From Petrimonas mucosa (GTDB lineage Bacteria > Bacteroidota > Bacteroidia > Bacteroidales > Dysgonomonadaceae), in NCBI RefSeq assembly GCF_900095795.1, contig NZ_LT608328.1:124001-188000 (forward strand): a stretch of 64,000 nt of DNA, read 5' to 3'. Positions 62,964 to 64,000 of the stretch are shown one piece after another. A model generated the notes under the pieces. That model was not told the DNA's origin and ran no database searches. It worked only from the letters and a program-made list of their open reading frames with translations. Made by a program: the position numbers and the translations under genes. Position 1 is the stretch's first letter; every line of letters begins with the position of its first letter.

Positions 62964-63849
62964 ATTTTATGGAAATGAATTGGTTGGGAAAGGACTTGCA
63001 GGTTTATTCGGAAATAACAGTGCTCACAAAATAGATATTCAACATAAAAGAAGATTGAGTGCTTCTTTATATAGTTATAATTATTTGGTCTATAGTGAAA
63101 CAGGATTAAAAGCGGCTGTAATAAGAAGACGATCGTTGCTTCATAACTGGACTAAAGAAGCAAGTTGGGGGCCTGGAACAGTTATGGGATGGGAACATAT
63201 TCATTTTGTATATGATAAGTTAGATATACCTGACATGCCTGATTTACATGATCAGACTAAGAGAATGACCTACGGCAAATTCATGGGAAATTTAGCTAAA
63301 GTCTCTACATTGTATAAATTTGACAAGAAAGTCTCGGATGGTAATATTATTACCATACCTATTATTTTAGGAAAAGAGATTGAAGTTAATTCACTTGATA
63401 TTGCAAATGCAGGTATAGACTTAATGACAAAAGCAGGATTAGATTATCTGAAAAAATTAGGAGACCCCTATCTTACTCAAGCTCTTGAGCAAAGAGAAGC
63501 GGCGATTAACAAGAGTATATGGAATACAAATCCTTTTCAAAAAGTACCGATTCCGGGTATTTCAATACATATTATAGATTTGAAGAAAAAGCAGATGCAT
63601 GTTTTTATTGGTTCCGATAAAATTTGGAAACCCGGGCCAAGCCAAGTGAAAGTTTTTGATAGTGGTGTTGTATTTGAAGTTGAATACAATTCAAATTTAG
63701 GACTGGTTGGAAGTGCCCTTAAAACTTTAGCAAAAAATGTCAAGAATAAAGCTCCTAATGTGGAATCTGCATTTGTTTACGCATATACAACAACTGATTC
63801 CGGCGGTGAAGTAAAAGGTATGATTCTTAAAAAGACAAAAGACAAGTAA
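62964..63849 (+). pseudogene. third large lipoprotein gene, N-terminal part lost
   Basis: The frame is open from the IS1634 junction; 289 residues follow a TTG at 62980. The part VGKGLAGLFGNN then SLYSYNYLVYSETGL matches GKLRQGLFGNDKWYS and RLYAYHYAFYSEAGI of lipoprotein 1. It contains the C-terminal domain but no signal peptide, so it should not be exported. Its promoter was presumably lost with the 5' part. Confidence 0.72.
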
Positions 63850-63946
63850 TAGAATCATAGTAAAATATTATATTTAAATTTTATATCCGGCGTGAGTATA
63901 ATACTCCCCGAAATTTGTACCACGAACTAAGCAAAGATTAAATGCT

Positions 63947-63954
63947 TATATTTG
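63947..63954 (+). promoter_or_regulatory. -7-like box before the IS3 orfA fragment
   Basis: TATATTTG matches TAnnTTTG and lies 5 bp before the ATG at 63959. Confidence 0.35.
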
Positions 63955-63958
63955 TGAT

Positions 63959-64000
63959 ATGAACAAGTCAAGAAGAAAACATTCAGCCGCCTTCAAGGCA
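63959..64000 (+). CDS. IS3-family orfA transposase, first 14 residues (cut by window end)
   Basis: The frame begins MNKSRRKHSAAFKA, the usual start of IS3-type orfA helix-turn-helix proteins (RRKHSAEFKA pattern). The rest is outside the window. Confidence 0.6.
   Translation, partial: MNKSRRKHSAAFKA

Overview
The window is bacterial and looks like a Bacteroidales chromosome. Promoters carry the Bacteroidetes -7 box (TAnnTTTG), and the gene content includes a Bacteroidetes-type LptD, a GH92 and a GH95 glycosidase, DUF4252/sigma-70/anti-sigma modules and Bacteroides-type mobilization genes. A Dysgonomonadaceae-like species (Proteiniphilum/Petrimonas type) is my guess; no marker here proves it.

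Positions 1-36400 are compact core genome. They hold the end of lptD, rarA, a TIM-barrel sugar isomerase-like gene, a bile-acid-type symporter followed by an acyltransferase, a GH92 mannosidase and an adenine deaminase. A three-gene glycoside operon follows (DUF1080 lipoprotein, Gfo/Idh/MocA oxidoreductase, and a fused beta-propeller/GH95 enzyme). Next come ppa, namZ with a MerR regulator, alaS, corA, rsmA and pepD, then a DUF4252/sigma/anti-sigma module split by a frameshifted IS110 element, an S8 peptidase, xseA/xseB, ispD, an Lrp regulator, and tRNA-Pro and tRNA-Gly genes.

Just after tRNA-Gly(CCC) the content becomes accessory. Positions 36566-42052 hold a mobilizable-element backbone: DNA-binding proteins, a primase-helicase, a CHC2/TOPRIM primase, a hairpin-rich oriT candidate, MobC and a relaxase. 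No integrase is visible.

Positions 42071-63849 hold what I consider the most interesting system. It contains a ThiF/E1-like adenylyltransferase, a LuxR-type regulator, a GNAT/autoinducer-synthase-like acyltransferase, and repeated pairs of a large lipoprotein with a small outer-membrane beta-barrel, plus a PQQ-like beta-propeller protein. Four promoters in this region carry the same palindrome (ACAC-TTTT-GTGT) exactly 27 bp upstream of a -7 box: those of the ThiF gene, the acyltransferase gene and two lipoprotein genes. A fifth palindrome in inverted orientation faces the PQQ-like gene. I infer a LuxR-controlled, possibly cell-density-dependent, surface-protein regulon.

The system is heavily eroded by mobile DNA: IS1182, two IS5-like copies, a group II intron, IS1595, IS4, IS982, IS1634 and the start of an IS3 element. 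Several insertions can be undone exactly on paper from target duplications. Lipoprotein 1 is then a 465-residue protein and the PQQ-like protein regains its last residues. A third barrel and a third lipoprotein survive only as fragments.
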